The notes: generated by a model from the sequence alone, not told the origin. A DNA stretch of 64,000 nucleotides from Chengkuizengella axinellae (GCF_030730905.1 NZ_JAVAMP010000009.1:62001-126000), one strand, 5' to 3'; counted from the stretch's first letter, positions 1-8,934 are shown. Program-made: numbers and translations.

Positions 1-40
1 CAATTGTCAATCCTGTTTTAAAATCATTTACTGATACCAT
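1..40 (-). CDS. efp: Elongation factor P, N-terminal fragment (runs off the window)
   Basis: Only the first 13 codons are present: MVSVNDFKTGLTI, which matches the usual beginning of bacterial EF-P. The start codon at 38-40 is preceded on the minus strand by a strong AGGAGGG ribosome binding site about 8 bases away. EF-P helps ribosomes through polyproline stretches. Its position directly downstream of yqhT is the normal Bacillus order, which supports the call despite the short fragment. Confidence 0.85.
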   Translation of the reverse strand, partial: MVSVNDFKTGLTI

Positions 41-68
41 AATTTTTCCCTCCTGATAAGTTTCAATG

Positions 69-1145
69 TTAGTTTATAATGATAAATTCTTTTGTAGAAT
101 GAGTTAAGTTATGAATACCTGATTCTGTAATCACAACATCATCTTCGATGCGAACCCCACCAAAATCTGGAACATAAATACCTGGTTCCACAGTAAGCAC
201 CATATTTGGTTTCAATACTTCATCAGACATTGGACTTAGTCTAGGAGATTCGTGAACCTCTAAACCAAGAGAATGTCCTAATCCATGACCAAACAGATCA
301 CCGTAGCCATGTTTTGCAATCACATCACGAGAAAGAGCGTCTCCTTCTTTACCTGTAATTCCAGCCTTTAAATTATTCAATGCATTTAACTGGGACTCTA
401 AAACAACACTGTAAATTTCTTTATGTTTCTCAGATGGAGTACCTACAAATACTGTTCTCGTAATATCAGAGCAATATCCGTTGAATATGGCACCGAAGTC
501 CAATTTTACAAATTCATTGTTCTGTACGATTCTTTCACTGGCAATTCCATGTGGTAGAGCGGATCTCTCCCCTGAAGCAACTATAATATCAAAAGAGGAT
601 GAAGCTGCTCCATTCTTTCTCATTACATATTCGAGTTCAAGTGCAATTTCTTTTTCAGATAATCCTGGTTTAATAAAGTTAACAATATGTGAGAAGGCAT
701 GATCAGCAATATCCGCTGCTTGCTGCATGATTTTTAATTCTGATTCATCCTTTATCATTCTTAAAGTTTCTACTGCAAGATCAGTTGGTACTAAAGCAGT
801 ACCTTCAAATTCTTTTGTTAATTTTGTATAAAAAGCAAAGTTCACATCGTTTTGCTCAAACCCTAAGTTTTGTACTCCAAACTCATCTAGTTTTAACTTC
901 ACCGTATTTAAAGGAGAGGTCCTCCCAAGTTCTACAAATTCAAAATCCTTTGCCTGCTGTGGTGCTTGAGATTTATATCTAAAATCTGAAAATAAAACAG
1001 CTTCTTTTGCAGTAATTAAAACATAACCTGCTGATCCTGTGAAACCTGTCATATATCTTCTGTTGTATTGATTTGTAATGAAAATGCCATCAAGCTTTAA
1101 TTCATTAAGTTTCTCCCTGATTTGCTGGATTCTTATTTTTTCCAT
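69..1145 (-). CDS. papA: Xaa-Pro aminopeptidase (M24B family, YqhT/PapA-like)
   Basis: A cytoplasmic metallopeptidase expected to remove N-terminal residues that precede proline. The N-terminal creatinase-like domain covers about residues 1-130 and the pita-bread M24 domain about 135-358. Metal-ligand motifs are visible: [16 protein letters not shown] (two Asp), [13 protein letters not shown] (His), VEPGIYV (Glu) and VRIEDDVV (Glu). Length (about 358 aa) is normal. I prefer the ATG at 1145 because GAGGG lies 9 bases before it; the ATG at 1151 would leave only 3. It overlaps the end of aroQ by about 40 bases and is followed by efp, so the three genes are probably cotranscribed as in Bacillus. 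Confidence 0.93.
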   Translation of the reverse strand: MEKIRIQQIREKLNELKLDGIFITNQYNRRYMTGFTGSAGYVLITAKEAVLFSDFRYKSQAPQQAKDFEFVELGRTSPLNTVKLKLDEFGVQNLGFEQNDVNFAFYTKLTKEFEGTALVPTDLAVETLRMIKDESELKIMQQAADIADHAFSHIVNFIKPGLSEKEIALELEYVMRKNGAASSSFDIIVASGERSALPHGIASERIVQNNEFVKLDFGAIFNGYCSDITRTVFVGTPSEKHKEIYSVVLESQLNALNNLKAGITGKEGDALSRDVIAKHGYGDLFGHGLGHSLGLEVHESPRLSPMSDEVLKPNMVLTVEPGIYVPDFGGVRIEDDVVITESGIHNLTHSTKEFIIIN

Positions 1146-1605
1146 CTTCATTTACCCTCTCTATCAATTTATTATGTAAAGCCATCAAGCCTAATTCATA
1201 ACTGTGTGCTCCAAAGCCTGAAATTTGACCTATTACTACAGGAGCAGTCACGGAGATGTGTCGGAAAGATTCTCTTTGGTGAATATTGGATAGGTGGACT
1301 TCTACTGTTGGAAGCTTCACTGCACTTAAAGCATCTCTAATTGCATAACTGTAATGAGTAAATGCAGCTGGATTGATTACAATTCCGTCCATATTACCAT
1401 AAGCCTTATGTATTATTTCTATGATTTCACCTTCAACATTTGACTGAAAAAAAGTCAATTCCACATTTAAAGTGTCTGCTAAAATCTTTAGATTTTCTTG
1501 TATACTTGCTAAAGATTGTGATCCATACACACCAGGCTCTCGAATCCCGAGCATATTTAAATTAGGACCGTTTAATATCAATATCTTTTTCAAACTCACA
1601 TTCAC
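1105..1605 (-). CDS. aroQ: Type II 3-dehydroquinate dehydratase
   Basis: Converts 3-dehydroquinate to 3-dehydroshikimate in the shikimate pathway; type II enzymes are cytoplasmic dodecamers. The N-terminal [20 protein letters not shown] is the family signature, including the lid Arg and catalytic Tyr. [13 protein letters not shown] and [16 protein letters not shown] carry the substrate-binding Asn, His and Arg. At 166 aa it is slightly longer than the usual 145-150 because of a hydrophilic C-terminal tail that runs into the start of papA. Corresponds to yqhS in the Bacillus yqh cluster. Confidence 0.94.
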   Translation of the reverse strand: MNVSLKKILILNGPNLNMLGIREPGVYGSQSLASIQENLKILADTLNVELTFFQSNVEGEIIEIIHKAYGNMDGIVINPAAFTHYSYAIRDALSAVKLPTVEVHLSNIHQRESFRHISVTAPVVIGQISGFGAHSYELGLMALHNKLIERVNEDGKNKNPANQGET

Positions 1606-1812
1606 CTCTTCACCATGAATTCGAGCATCGTCCTCAAAACCTCATTTTAACATACATTTCTAAGTTATGAGAACTTTTTTTATCTTCTAAAATAATCAAA
1701 ATCACCTATAGAAGGGCTTACAAAGTAATAAAATGAATCCTATAAAATGTTTACTTCACTTTCATAGAAACACGTTTATTATAAAATAATTTGTAAAACT
1801 TTATTAAACCAT

Positions 1813-2298
1813 TCAATTTTTATAAGGCTCCCTAGCTTGTTCATTAGTAAATTCAATAGCAACAGTATATCCGATAAAAATCCCCCACAAAATAAAGAGA
1901 CATACTCCTGAAATAATCGAATTAATGTCCATATTGTTGATCCATTTCATCATCCCTGTCATTGGTCCAATCCATAAATATAGATTAGCCCACCAAAAAA
2001 GCCCATAAACGATCCCTAACCATGCACCTTTCACTTTACTGAACAATAATGTATAAATGAAGGCACAAATAATTGAAAATAAAATAAAAAACAACAATCC
2101 AGTAAAAAAACCAGGCCATGAATCGATAAACTTGTGTTTAAAAAAGGGCTCAGCTAAAAAAGAAGAACTAATTTTAGTAAACGTTAAATAATAAAAAGCC
2201 TGGTGTACTAATCCCCAAATGAATCCAGCAAAAAAACCTAGGTTTAAAGCAAAAGTAAATCGATTTGTACGTTTTTTGTTTTGTTTATCATCATTCAT
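1813..2298 (-). CDS. yqhR: Conserved membrane protein YqhR
   Basis: A 161-aa protein with four predicted membrane segments, roughly residues 12-36, 60-85, 90-110 and 127-150. The first 12 residues are charged (Lys, Arg, Asn) and probably cytoplasmic. No catalytic motif is visible and the function is unknown. The assignment rests on size, topology and position: it lies between aroQ (yqhS) and the divergent yqhQ, where yqhR sits in Bacillus. It starts 220 bases from yqhQ, so the two probably have divergent promoters in 2299-2517. The 207-base gap to aroQ downstream shows nothing I recognise. Confidence 0.78.
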   Translation of the reverse strand: MNDDKQNKKRTNRFTFALNLGFFAGFIWGLVHQAFYYLTFTKISSSFLAEPFFKHKFIDSWPGFFTGLLFFILFSIICAFIYTLLFSKVKGAWLGIVYGLFWWANLYLWIGPMTGMMKWINNMDINSIISGVCLFILWGIFIGYTVAIEFTNEQAREPYKN

Positions 2299-2517
2299 GC
2301 AACGATTCCTTTCATTAACAAAGTCTTCGATTCAATTATTCCCATCATTAATTATCATTATTTAGTTTTTTTAACAAATGAACGGTAGAAATATATTTCA
2401 TAATTCGCTACAATAGGAGTATTACCTACTTTGTTATCTTTGTTTCAATTCAAAAAGATCAGTTTTCAACATCTAGAAGATTGTTCTTATATTATTTAAA
2501 TAGGAAGGGTGACTTCT

Positions 2518-3504
2518 TTGTCACAAGAAAATCGCGGTATTTATGGAGGACAGGCGGTTATTGAAGGTGTTATGTTCGCTGGAAAAACCGTAAATGTAAC
2601 AGCTGTTCGCAGACAAAGCAATAACGAAATTGATTTTTTCTCAGTTCCAAAACGAGATAAAAAATGGGTACAAACGTTGAAAAAGATTCCCTTATTACGG
2701 GGAATGGTAGGGATTGTAGAAGCAAGTGCTAAAGGAGCATCTCATCTTAATTTTTCCGCTGAAGTGTTTGCTGAGGAAGAAGGAGAAGAGGTAAAAAAAG
2801 AAGAGAAAAAAGGACTTTCTAATTCTTTAACCATGATTCTTGGCGTAGCTGTCGTTGGTGTATTGTCCTTTCTTTTCGGAAAATTTGTTTTTACATTACT
2901 TCCTGTTTTTATCGAGGCTGGTTTATTCGGAAGGTTCGCTCCAGACAATCAAGTCCTTCACACTTTTATAGAAGGAATAATAAAAATGATGCTGCTAGTG
3001 GGTTATATCTATGTTATTTCCTTCACTCCAATCATCAGAAGATTGTTTCAGTATCATGGTGCAGAACATAAAGTCATTAGTGCATATGAAAATAATGAAG
3101 AATTAACTGTAGAAAATGTTCAAAAATATAGTACTTTACATTATCGTTGTGGAAGCAGCTTTATGGTCTTTACTGTCATCTTAGGGGTTATCATCTATTC
3201 TATTTTTGCTTTATTGGTCCCTTACGACTCCTATTGGCCATATAATGATTTATGGGGACGGATTATCCAGCGTCTAGTGTTGTTGCCTGTTGTAATTGGT
3301 GTATCATACGAAGTTTTACGTTTCACTAATTCATTACGTGAAATCCCAGTATTGAGATATTTAGGTTATCCTGGACTTATGCTACAAAAGTTAACTACAA
3401 AACAGCCTACAGATGATCAAGTTGAAGTATCTATCGCATCTTTTAAACATATGTTAGAGCTTGATCAAAAAAATGGAAATTCTGAAAACAGAATGATTGT
3501 ATAA
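2518..3504 (+). CDS. yqhQ: DUF1385 membrane protein YqhQ
   Basis: A conserved integral membrane protein of unknown biochemical role. The N terminus carries the DUF1385 signature IYGGQAVIEGVMF, then an acidic/lysine-rich linker (about residues 85-100), hydrophobic segments near 105-130 and 150-175, the conserved YHGAEHKVISAYE motif near 185, LHYRCGSSFM near 207, and two more hydrophobic segments. The longest frame begins at GTG 2509, but AGGAAGG abuts it; the TTG at 2518 has the correct spacing of 9 and is taken as the start. yqhP follows 25 bases later and is probably cotranscribed. Confidence 0.88.
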   Translation: MSQENRGIYGGQAVIEGVMFAGKTVNVTAVRRQSNNEIDFFSVPKRDKKWVQTLKKIPLLRGMVGIVEASAKGASHLNFSAEVFAEEEGEEVKKEEKKGLSNSLTMILGVAVVGVLSFLFGKFVFTLLPVFIEAGLFGRFAPDNQVLHTFIEGIIKMMLLVGYIYVISFTPIIRRLFQYHGAEHKVISAYENNEELTVENVQKYSTLHYRCGSSFMVFTVILGVIIYSIFALLVPYDSYWPYNDLWGRIIQRLVLLPVVIGVSYEVLRFTNSLREIPVLRYLGYPGLMLQKLTTKQPTDDQVEVSIASFKHMLELDQKNGNSENRMIV

Positions 3505-3529
3505 AGTTGCATGAGCGGAGGCGTTTTTT

Positions 3530-3841
3530 ATGAATTCGCGTCAAAGAATCGTATTTTATGTGATTTTGGGACTTATTGTTATTGGGTTTTTGGGTTCTGC
3601 ATTTACAAACCCTAAGAGTTTTATTATTCCACTCTTAGTTTTTGGACTCGTATTTTACTTATATAAATTTCCTCCAAGACGATATCGCAACAATCATAAT
3701 TACAAAAACGTGGCTAAAATTCAGAAAAAACAGCAGCGTAAAAAAAGAAGAAAACATAAATTTAAAGTGATTGATGGCAACAAGAGCAAAAATGACAAAG
3801 ATGATAAAGATGACGAGGAAGAATCTTATCCTTTTCATTGA
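3530..3841 (+). CDS. yqhP: SA1362/YqhP family small membrane protein
   Basis: 103 aa with two N-terminal membrane segments (about residues 8-25 and 30-46), a very basic stretch at 50-77 (many Arg and Lys) and an acidic C-terminal tail rich in Asp and Glu. The layout and the position after yqhQ fit the SA1362/YqhP family, whose function is unknown. GGAGG lies about 9 bases before the ATG. A clear terminator follows, so yqhQ-yqhP look like one transcription unit. Confidence 0.8.
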   Translation: MNSRQRIVFYVILGLIVIGFLGSAFTNPKSFIIPLLVFGLVFYLYKFPPRRYRNNHNYKNVAKIQKKQQRKKRRKHKFKVIDGNKSKNDKDDKDDEEESYPFH

Positions 3842-3852
3842 GTGGCAAGCGG

Positions 3853-3878
3853 GGAATGATCGCATCATTGATCATTCC
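3853..3878 (+). terminator. Rho-independent terminator after yqhP
   Basis: GGAATGATC and GATCATTCC form a perfect 9-bp stem with an 8-base loop, followed by TTTTTT. It closes the yqhQ-yqhP unit. Confidence 0.85.
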
Positions 3879-3989
3879 TTTTTTATTGCATTTGGATACT
3901 ATGATCATTACGATGGCAGCAATTTTGAAAATATAGTTTTAATTGAAAGTCAGAAATAATTATAGAATGAAATTGAAAGGGGCGAAGAC

Positions 3990-4556
3990 ATGACTGTTAA
4001 ACGATGTGATTGGGTAAATGGCGATCCTTTATATATTCATTATCATGATTATGAATGGGGGATTCCGATATATGATGACCGTTTATTATTTGAATATTTA
4101 ACTTTAGAAGGAGCACAGGCTGGACTAAGCTGGTATACCATACTAAAAAAAAGAGAAAATTATCGAAAGGCATTTGATGGGTTTAATCCAGAAATAATTG
4201 CAAAATATAATGAAAATAAAATTCAAAGTTTATTAAATAATGAGGGAATTGTTCGTAACCGTTTAAAAATACGCTCTGTCGTTACAAATGCACAAAGTTT
4301 CCTTAAAGTGGTAGAAGAATTTGGTTCATTTTCCGATTATATTTGGTCTTTTGTAGAAGGGAAACCCATTCAGAACAATTTTCATTCTATTGAAGAAGTT
4401 CCTAGTTCAACACCGGAAAGTGATGCTCTTAGCAAAGATTTGAAAAAACGTGGCTTTAAATTTGCCGGATCGACGATTTGTTATGCCTTCATGCAAGCTG
4501 TTGGAATGGTTAATGATCATGTATTAGACTGCGTGAGTTATAAGTCTTCATCTTAA
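3990..4556 (+). CDS. tag: DNA-3-methyladenine glycosylase I
   Basis: Removes N3-methyladenine from alkylated DNA in base excision repair. The family's N-terminal pattern is present (RCDWVNGDPLYIHYHDYEWG, with the Zn-ligand Cys and His), then LTLEGAQAGLSW with the conserved base-pocket Glu, GIVRNRLKI in the helix-hairpin-helix region, and the C-terminal NDHVLDC carrying the other Zn ligands. Length (188 aa) is typical. AAAGGGG precedes the ATG by about 9 bases. It sits alone between the yqhP terminator and a repeat element and is not part of the standard yqh block. Confidence 0.94.
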   Translation: MTVKRCDWVNGDPLYIHYHDYEWGIPIYDDRLLFEYLTLEGAQAGLSWYTILKKRENYRKAFDGFNPEIIAKYNENKIQSLLNNEGIVRNRLKIRSVVTNAQSFLKVVEEFGSFSDYIWSFVEGKPIQNNFHSIEEVPSSTPESDALSKDLKKRGFKFAGSTICYAFMQAVGMVNDHVLDCVSYKSSS

Positions 4557-4560
4557 TAAA

Positions 4561-4642
4561 GAATTCTTGCTTTCAGAGGGAGAGTTTTTAACTCCCCCTT
4601 GAAGATGAGGGAGTCATACAGCATGTAGAACGTGAGAATGGT
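4561..4642 (+). repeat. Interspersed hairpin repeat, copy A
   Basis: The left part reads GAATTCTTGCTTTCAG followed by GGGAG-AGTTTTTAA-CTCCC, a small hairpin. The right part ends CAGCATGTAGAACGTGA. Both parts recur at 63741-63860, and the right part alone at 23520-23572, 50824-50856 (inverted) and 60890-60935. It lies just after tag and may also act as its terminator. Confidence 0.6.
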
Positions 4643-4652
4643 TTGGAAATAC

Positions 4653-5177
4653 CTACTTCAGAAGGGGAATATCAATTAACTTATCATATGTATTTGAATC
4701 ATCCTGTTTATATATCCTAACATAGGTCACTGCAAAGGTTTGATCTAGTTTTATTTGTTCAACTGCCTTATGTTTCATGTTCGATAATTCTTTTTCACTC
4801 AACCCCCACTCGGTTAGTCCAATAGTTAAGTGTGGAATATAAGCCTCTAATTCAAAGTACTGAATAATCATTTCTTCAGATGGTGAGATAGCCTTTACTA
4901 AACTTTTATGGAGTTTGTGTACTTTATTAGAATCTACCCTTAGATATAAAACACTCTGACCAAATAAAGCTGGTTCTCTTAAAGTTAAATCAAAGGATGG
5001 GAAGTCTCCACAAACTCTTTTTATGTCATGCAGCCAATTTCCATCTGAAGTTAAACCACCTTGTGCTTTTACGGTGATATGAGGTTCTATATTCATCTTA
5101 CTTCCCCATTGTTCTTGAAAATGTATAAGCTCATTTTTGATATTTTCTGGTGGTACGATTCCTATGAAATATTTCAC
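4653..5177 (-). CDS. 2H phosphoesterase / 2'-5' RNA ligase-like protein
   Basis: A 174-aa cytoplasmic protein of the LigT/2H phosphoesterase superfamily. The two signature H-x-T/S-x tetrapeptides are present: PHITV near residue 32 and PHLTIG near residue 117, which would form the active site acting on 2',3'-cyclic or 2'-5' phosphodiester bonds. Size and layout resemble Bacillus YjcG. The true substrate cannot be told from sequence. It starts 36 bases downstream of a GNAT gene on the same strand and may be cotranscribed with it. Confidence 0.82.
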   Translation of the reverse strand: MKYFIGIVPPENIKNELIHFQEQWGSKMNIEPHITVKAQGGLTSDGNWLHDIKRVCGDFPSFDLTLREPALFGQSVLYLRVDSNKVHKLHKSLVKAISPSEEMIIQYFELEAYIPHLTIGLTEWGLSEKELSNMKHKAVEQIKLDQTFAVTYVRIYKQDDSNTYDKLIDIPLLK

Positions 5178-5213
5178 TCTATAATCCTCATTTCAATTTT
5201 CTCTATATGTTAA

Positions 5214-5651
5214 TTATAGTTTAATTTTTAATACTATTTCACCCCACATGACTTCTCCTGTTTTTATAAAACCAACATCTTCGTATAATTTTATAGTGTT
5301 AATATTATCAGGCTCTGCACTTGTATAGAAATCTATATCTCCATACTTCTCTTTTATTAACGATAACAGTTTATTTAATGAAGCTCTCCCATAACCTTTT
5401 TGTTGAAATTTCTTGTCAATCATAAATCTACATAATTCCAACCGCTGTGTTTCAGGTTCAACTCCATACATAAGGAAGCCTATCATCATTTCATCATTAT
5501 AAATGGCTAGAGGGTTTTGATCACCCTGATACTTTGCTTCCAATAAGGAGTACCAGTTGCTGGCTACAAAACTTTCTTGATATTCATGTACTTTTAATGC
5601 AATACATTCTTTCCAATTATTTTGATTAATGTTTTTAAAAGTTAGATTCAT
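5214..5651 (-). CDS. GNAT family N-acetyltransferase (polyamine acetyltransferase-like)
   Basis: 145 aa with a GNAT fold. The acetyl-CoA-binding motif A is RFMIDKKFQQKGYGRASL (Q/R-x-x-G-x-G/A region) at about residues 75-92, and the C-terminal motif TIKLYEDVGFIKTGE follows. The N-terminal KVHEYQESFVASNWYSLLEA resembles spermine/spermidine acetyltransferases such as BltD and PaiA, so a small polyamine substrate is plausible but unproven. Next to the 2H phosphoesterase gene on the same strand. Confidence 0.8.
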   Translation of the reverse strand: MNLTFKNINQNNWKECIALKVHEYQESFVASNWYSLLEAKYQGDQNPLAIYNDEMMIGFLMYGVEPETQRLELCRFMIDKKFQQKGYGRASLNKLLSLIKEKYGDIDFYTSAEPDNINTIKLYEDVGFIKTGEVMWGEIVLKIKL

Positions 5652-5705
5652 TGTTTCACTCTCGTCTCACTATATTTGTTTAAGTACCACAACTTAATAA
5701 TCTTA

Positions 5706-6020
5706 TCAGATTTCTTCTTCGATTACTTTTGTAAGTTTGTACGGACCATAAGCTTTGTTTGAAACTATAACCATTTTTACTTCACTTTTTGGATAAAATG
5801 AGGAATGAAAAGATACACCTGGATCATATCCCATTACATGATACTTAAAAACTTCATTATTTTTTTTACGAATCCACACCCCATATCCATAATTTTCATC
5901 CTTCTCTTCACAGATGTGTGGAGTTAGTAGAGCATCTTCTATTAAAATAACACCAGAAAAATTTGTTTCCTTTACTGTATTTGTTACGATAGAATTGATA
6001 TCAAATTTATTTATAGGCAT
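5706..6020 (-). pseudogene. Serine hydrolase (beta-lactamase family) remnant with an internal deletion
   Basis: The 104-aa frame joins the two ends of a class C beta-lactamase-like serine hydrolase. Residues 1-29 (ending NFSGVILIE) resemble the N terminus of such hydrolases. Residues 32-104 (LLTPH..., YGYGVWI, GYDPGVSFHSSFYP, VIVSNKAYGPY) resemble the C terminus. The SxxK and YxN catalytic motifs and about 200 residues in between are missing. The frame is open and still has AAGGG before its ATG, so a small protein may be made, but it cannot be a working hydrolase. Confidence 0.7.
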
Positions 6021-6439
6021 AATAATTCATCCCTTCTTTAATGTTTAACTTTTGAGATGATAACTTCTAGCAGCATTCTTCTAATATCAACTTTAGATGA
6101 TGTTCCATTTTTTATAAATAGAGAAGATATTTCATAATCAAATATGCCATAAGATAACCTGCATTATGAACAAACTGGTGAACGTATTACCACACAGACG
6201 AATCTACTCGGTAGATTAATATTGAAACAATCCTATGATATTTTAATAGAGAAGAATTAATGAGAGATTGGATGATTTATATATTGAATATATTTTGAGA
6301 CAGTTAATAGGGGAGGATGTCTTTGAGATTGAAGGTGAGTTTATAACGATGAGGTTTTACAATATAAAATTACGACATCTTAGTAGCTAACTAGAACGTT
6401 AGTTAGCTATTAAAGACTAACTGTACAGCATTGAAGTCA
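6021..6439. other. Intergenic region with possible decayed coding fragments
   Basis: No intact gene is seen in these 419 bases. On the plus strand two short coding-like fragments separated by stops can be read, near 6167-6260 (containing ERITTQTNLLGRLILKQ) and 6262-6390 (containing YILRQLIGEDVFEIEGEF). I cannot assign either. Together with the adjacent deleted hydrolase they suggest a scar of lost genes. Confidence 0.35.
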
Positions 6440-7381
6440 TCAAAAATATTCTAAATATTGCTCATAATATTTGAGATACTCTGAGTAAGACCAATTCGAT
6501 ATATATTTCTCAGCAGCTCGATAGCCAGATTCAAATAGTCGATTGCATTCTTCATTAGATATTTTAAAATCTGTTGTTCTTACTCCTAAAGTTGGAATTT
6601 GAATCGTATTAAAACGTTTATGATCTTCAATAAATTTCTCATCATGAGCATCCATCATTGTAGAAAATAAGGCTTGGAACATACTGATCGGTCCGATTAT
6701 TTTTCTAGGGACATTAGTATGTTTACCGATTAACCTAAAACCTAGTGTAGGAATTTTAGATTGAACCCCTCTTTTTCTTGCTTCTTTATCAAATAACCAT
6801 AAAGGGTAATTACTCAATATACCTCCATCAACGATATAATACGTTTGTTTGTCATGGTTTTTTTTCAATTTGATCGGATCAAAATAAAAAGGAATCGCTG
6901 TGCTCATTCGAATAGCTTTAGAAATACTTAATTGGTTGGGGTTTATACCATATTGTCGTATATCATCAGGTAAGACTAGTATTCTCCCTCTTGTAATATC
7001 AGAAGCAATAATACGAAGCTGATTTTGATTTAAATCTCCAAAAGTTTCAACTCCCTTAAGCTTCAATTTATGGTCAATCCATTCCTCCAAAGGATCACCG
7101 GAGTATAATCCCTTTTTAAAAAACACACGGACTCCAGGACCTAGATAGATAACGCGATGCACCCAAGTTTTTTTCACAACAGAAGAAAAAGGAGTAGACA
7201 TAACTAACTCCTTCAGTTCCTGAGATGTATATCCGGCTGCGATTAAAGATGCAACTATGGCGCCAGATGAGGTTCCGGCTACTTGATTAAAAACTATATT
7301 TTGATCCTCAACTGCTTTTACAGCCCCTGCCAAACCTATGGCTTTGACACCACCGCCTTCAAAAACAGCATTTACCTTCAT
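6440..7381 (-). CDS. yqhO: Patatin-like phospholipase, YqhO-type
   Basis: A lipid acyl hydrolase of the patatin family with a Ser-Asp dyad. The oxyanion-hole motif FEGGGVKAIG is at about residues 7-16, the nucleophile motif GTSSG (G-x-S-x-G) at about 36-40, and the catalytic DGG at about 185-187 in IVDGGILSNYP. No signal peptide is seen, so it is probably cytoplasmic or peripheral. The longest frame begins at TTG 7390, but AAGGGG touches that codon; ATG 7381 has correct 9-base spacing. In Bacillus subtilis yqhO lies between mntR (yqhN) and yqhP. Here it is separated from yqhP by about 2.6 kb and from mntR by 16 kb. Confidence 0.88.
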   Translation of the reverse strand: MKVNAVFEGGGVKAIGLAGAVKAVEDQNIVFNQVAGTSSGAIVASLIAAGYTSQELKELVMSTPFSSVVKKTWVHRVIYLGPGVRVFFKKGLYSGDPLEEWIDHKLKLKGVETFGDLNQNQLRIIASDITRGRILVLPDDIRQYGINPNQLSISKAIRMSTAIPFYFDPIKLKKNHDKQTYYIVDGGILSNYPLWLFDKEARKRGVQSKIPTLGFRLIGKHTNVPRKIIGPISMFQALFSTMMDAHDEKFIEDHKRFNTIQIPTLGVRTTDFKISNEECNRLFESGYRAAEKYISNWSYSEYLKYYEQYLEYF

Positions 7382-7760
7382 CTCATACAACCCCTTAAGA
7401 AAGGAATGTTCCTATCTATGTTTTATGCGGTAATGGGATGTATTTAGACCTGTTAAATACACGACCATATTCTCGGAATATTAAAATTTAAAAAGGAATG
7501 AATGATATGAGGAATGAATTAAAATAATAATTGGAAATTTATATATAATGAAAGGGAGGACGATATAGGACACTTTGTAGGGGAGAAACTGTAGTAAGGA
7601 TTGATAATTTCTCAAATGATTAAAATTTTACACTTCTTGGATATTAACAAGAAGTGTATCCTTATTACTATTATTTATTAAATAATATTGGATTAAATGA
7701 TATAGATTTAAATCATAATTACATTGGATTAAGATAATCAATGATATTTCTATTAAATCT
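7382..7760. other. Intergenic region at the left edge of the tail cluster
   Basis: AT-rich and without a convincing gene. It contains the terminator at 7630-7657 that closes the leftmost tail-cluster gene, plus the upstream region of yqhO. I see no integrase, tRNA or attachment-site duplication here. Confidence 0.6.
7630..7657 (-). terminator. Terminator closing the tail-cluster regulatory operon
   Basis: ACACTTCTTG and CAAGAAGTGT form a perfect 10-bp stem with an 8-base loop. On the minus strand it is followed by an A/T-rich tract containing TTTT. It lies 100 bases beyond the stop of the gene at 7761. Confidence 0.7.
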
Positions 7761-8264
7761 TTAATTCATCTTATATTTGTACATTTTAATTGGGCCTGGA
7801 TTAGAAAAGTGATTGTAAACAACATTTGTTTTTCGCAATCTTTCTTGATCGTTTTTCTCGCGAATCCACTCTTCTTTAGCGGTTCGTTTCCTACGTACAG
7901 GAGGGTTGCACTTCATATAATTGACGTCCATCTCTTCAGCCAAAATAATATTGTATTCACGTTGTTGGCGCAAATGAAACTGCCAACTACTCATTATTGG
8001 ATAATCTTCACTTTGTACCTTATAAGGATTTGCATCTGTTAATTCCTCATATAGGATTAAATCAGCAAATGTTTGTAACAAATATGGGGTAAAGGGTTCT
8101 TGTTGGTGTGCCTCAAGCACGGATTCAATGCATCGTATCCGTTCTACTCTCAATTGAACGTCATAACTTGTTGAATTAAATGTAAAACACTTTCCTTCTT
8201 TTATACATTCTCTTAACAGATCCACCATCTGGTCAAATTCATCCTGTATAACTTTCAACGACAT
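7761..8264 (-). CDS. Unknown protein paired with the tail-cluster sigma-like regulator
   Basis: I do not recognise this 167-aa protein. It is hydrophilic, has no signal peptide or membrane segment, and ends in a basic region (PPVRRKRTAKEEWIREKNDQ). The frame is open up to 8285, but the first ATGs lack a ribosome binding site. ATG 8264, or the TTG two codons later with AAGGTG 6 bases before it, is more likely. It overlaps the regulator gene upstream, implying translational coupling, and shares its LexA-boxed promoter. A role in control of the tail cluster is inferred from context only. Confidence 0.6.
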   Translation of the reverse strand: MSLKVIQDEFDQMVDLLRECIKEGKCFTFNSTSYDVQLRVERIRCIESVLEAHQQEPFTPYLLQTFADLILYEELTDANPYKVQSEDYPIMSSWQFHLRQQREYNIILAEEMDVNYMKCNPPVRRKRTAKEEWIREKNDQERLRKTNVVYNHFSNPGPIKMYKYKMN

Positions 8265-8682
8265 CACCTTCCCATCCATGATCATATGAATGATGATCTG
8301 AACAAACCTTGACTTCTACTTCATTATAATTCCAGTCCTTGTATACTTGAGTAATCTTTGTTAAAGCACCTTGAAGATGAGTACTTACTTGCTTCTGTGA
8401 AATTCCAAGTATTTCACTCGCTTGTTGTTGAGGTAATTGTCTATATCCATACACTAATATGAAGGTTTCAGCCTGTCTTTTTGTTAGATTTGCTTGTTCA
8501 ATCGCCATATTTAAATCAAGTAAAATGTCGCTTGCTTTTGTATCTCCTTTATATCTTCGATTAGAAATGATAAATTGGTCCTTTAACAATTTTCTGATCC
8601 CTTTTATACTATTTAACGCATAACTCGCACGAAATTGGTTCTTATTGACCGTCTTTTTCACTTTTAATAATTGCATCTTCAT
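8239..8682 (-). CDS. Sigma-70 region 4-like regulator of the tail cluster (Xpf-like position)
   Basis: 147 aa. The C-terminal half resembles sigma-70 region 4 with a helix-turn-helix: AIEQANLTKRQAETFILVYGYRQLPQQQASEILGISQKQVS (about residues 62-103; shown here only as a motif description) followed by THLQGALTKI. The N-terminal 50 residues are basic and lack a recognisable region 2, so it may act as a small late-gene activator rather than a full sigma factor. PBSX uses the sigma-like Xpf for its late operon, and this is the equivalent candidate. GGAAGG precedes the ATG, and a LexA-boxed promoter lies about 200 bases upstream. Confidence 0.72.
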   Translation of the reverse strand: MKMQLLKVKKTVNKNQFRASYALNSIKGIRKLLKDQFIISNRRYKGDTKASDILLDLNMAIEQANLTKRQAETFILVYGYRQLPQQQASEILGISQKQVSTHLQGALTKITQVYKDWNYNEVEVKVCSDHHSYDHGWEGDVVESYTG

Positions 8683-8862
8683 TTTCTCACTTCCTTCCTA
8701 GACTATCACAGTAATTTTTGCTCTATTTGGGACAATGATCAAAATTGTTATATATTACCACCAAAAACTAAATCATTTGCAATACTAAGAGACATATTTT
8801 TATTTCAAATGCATCTTTAACTAAGAATTTTCTAATAGAAACTAGGAAACAACACAAAAATA

Positions 8863-8906
8863 GGAACGTATGTTCTAATTTTAAGTGTTTGATATCATTT
8901 TGTCAA
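8863..8906 (-). promoter_or_regulatory. SOS-type promoter: consensus -35/-10 plus LexA box
   Basis: On the minus strand, TTGACA (8901-8906), a 17-base spacer and TAAAAT (8878-8883) form a near-perfect housekeeping promoter. The palindrome GAACATACGTTC (8864-8875) begins 2 bases past the -10 and would cover the transcription start. It matches the Gram-positive LexA consensus GAAC-N4-GTTC. The next gene downstream is the sigma-like regulator. Confidence 0.85.
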
Positions 8907-8934
8907 CAAAAATATAGAATTATATGGAAATATA

